Source: Dimorphilus gyrociliatus (taxonomy: Eukaryota > Annelida > Polychaeta > Dinophilidae). Taken from it: a DNA stretch of 64,000 nucleotides. Of this stretch, positions 63,286-64,000 are shown in pieces (the stretch's first letter is position 1; the number at the start of each line of letters is the position of its first letter). The position numbers and the translations under genes were made by a program. The notes under the pieces are model-generated. The model had not been told where the DNA came from and ran no database searches. It saw only the letters and a list, made by a program, of their open reading frames with translations. The DNA is taken from NCBI GenBank assembly GCA_904063045.1, contig CAJFCJ010000024.1, forward strand, positions 863,777-927,776, read 5' to 3'.

Positions 63286-64000
63286 TCTCTTTTTACCCCC
63301 TTCTTTTTTCTCTCTTCTTTTCCTTCTGTCGCTACGAAGGGTGGTATGTAAGATATCTCTCCGCGTCTTTATATACGCCTGGAGTTGGAACCCTTCGTTG
63401 TTCCACGAACTCCTTCAGGAACCATTTATAATTTAGGCTCCTATTCACTTGGAAATATTACTGCTGTAAAACTAACGATGCATGGCCTTTTCTAAAACGA
63501 TATTTTCGACTAACAGGATATGCTATTGATAAATTTGTGTTGTAGCATTCAAAATATAAGAAAAGAAAAACACCGTTAAATAAATAAGAAAGTAAAAAAA
63601 ATTTCATTTGAAGAATGTAAGATGATTTATTTTGGGAGAAGAATTTCTTTCTCTTCTATATCACTTTTTCAATAGTTTTACTTTAAACTTTTATCAGCAA
63701 ATCAACTCTAGTTTATTATTGTTTTGAAAGTAAACTGTTCAAAATTTTAGCCTACTTTTCTAATCATACGAAAATATTACAGCTACTCCGACGGAAGATG
63801 CATGACATTTAAATGTAACACTTTGGCCTATAGATATAAAATATGCATAAAACCCTATGGAAAGGCAAATTGAAGAGTTCTAATGGAATAGCGATGAAAG
63901 TGAAAAAAATGAATGACAAATCAACAACTAATCCTGGTCAAGTTGGATTTCATCTAATAAACAATCGCATCTACACTGACAATAAAAACTAATCATTTGC
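63286..64000. other. Right end of the window, upstream of the 63285 gene
   Basis: Contains the TATA box below and a T/C-rich leader. Beyond about 63430 it is AT-rich with no coding signal I can support. Confidence 0.55.
63368..63375 (-). promoter_or_regulatory. TATA box of the 63285 gene
   Basis: Minus-strand GCGTATATAAAGAC contains TATATAAA, flanked by GC-rich sequence as in many core promoters. A start site 25-30 bases downstream would give a 5' UTR of about 55 bases before the ATG at 63285. Confidence 0.55.

Noticed and set aside
63182-63436. 84-codon plus-strand frame at the right end
   Set aside because: It is the shadow of the minus-strand signal-peptide exon and its promoter, which have better support.

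Overview
This is a piece of an AT-rich animal nuclear genome. By eye it is about 70% A+T; I did not compute this. Genes are split by GT-AG introns, many only 54-70 bp long. Eight protein-coding loci could be assembled, and splice phase agrees at every junction I placed. The gene set (Cys-loop anion channel, rhodopsin-like peptide receptor, Rab21, alpha-arrestin, DHHC transferase, C-type lectin) is metazoan and nervous-system bearing. A possible MEP-1-type zinc-finger protein would favour a non-vertebrate bilaterian. I cannot name the species. No prokaryotic operons, CRISPR arrays, complete transposons or recognisable tRNA/rRNA genes were seen.

Layout, left to right. 3-107 (+): a possible 3' end of a gene that starts outside the window. 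318-2652 (-): an alpha-arrestin, 327 aa, 5 exons. 5133-16352 (+): a peptide-type GPCR, 390 aa, 3 exons, with introns of 2.3 and 7.7 kb. 19097-22022 (-): a zinc-finger protein with about ten C2H2-type fingers, 769 aa. 23196-24222 (+): Rab21, 211 aa, 6 exons, divergent from the zinc-finger gene across an intergenic region with three GTCACGTG motifs. 26875-27693 (-): an intronless DHHC-family protein whose signature reads SHHC. 27694-39302: an 11.6-kb stretch with no gene I can support. 39303-40536 (+): a secreted C-type lectin domain joined to an inter-alpha-trypsin-inhibitor heavy-chain C-terminal-like domain. 42291-60162 (-): a 7-exon, 432-aa Cys-loop anion channel subunit with introns up to 6.4 kb. 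63135-63285 (-): a TATA-associated first coding exon of a secreted cysteine-containing protein, possibly anosmin-1-like.

The genes are mostly unrelated neighbours rather than a functional cluster. Rab21 and the arrestin both belong to endosomal and receptor trafficking, and the GPCR and channel are neuronal-type receptors, but nothing shows co-regulation. The most unusual gene is the lectin/ITIH-C fusion, where a phase-1 intron lies exactly at the domain boundary. The non-coding DNA has (AT)n and (GA)n microsatellites and a strongly repeated palindromic word, TAGGCCTA, with 11 exact copies. It also has a smaller set of TAGACGCC words and a few TAGRTGGCG motifs that resemble CTCF cores.
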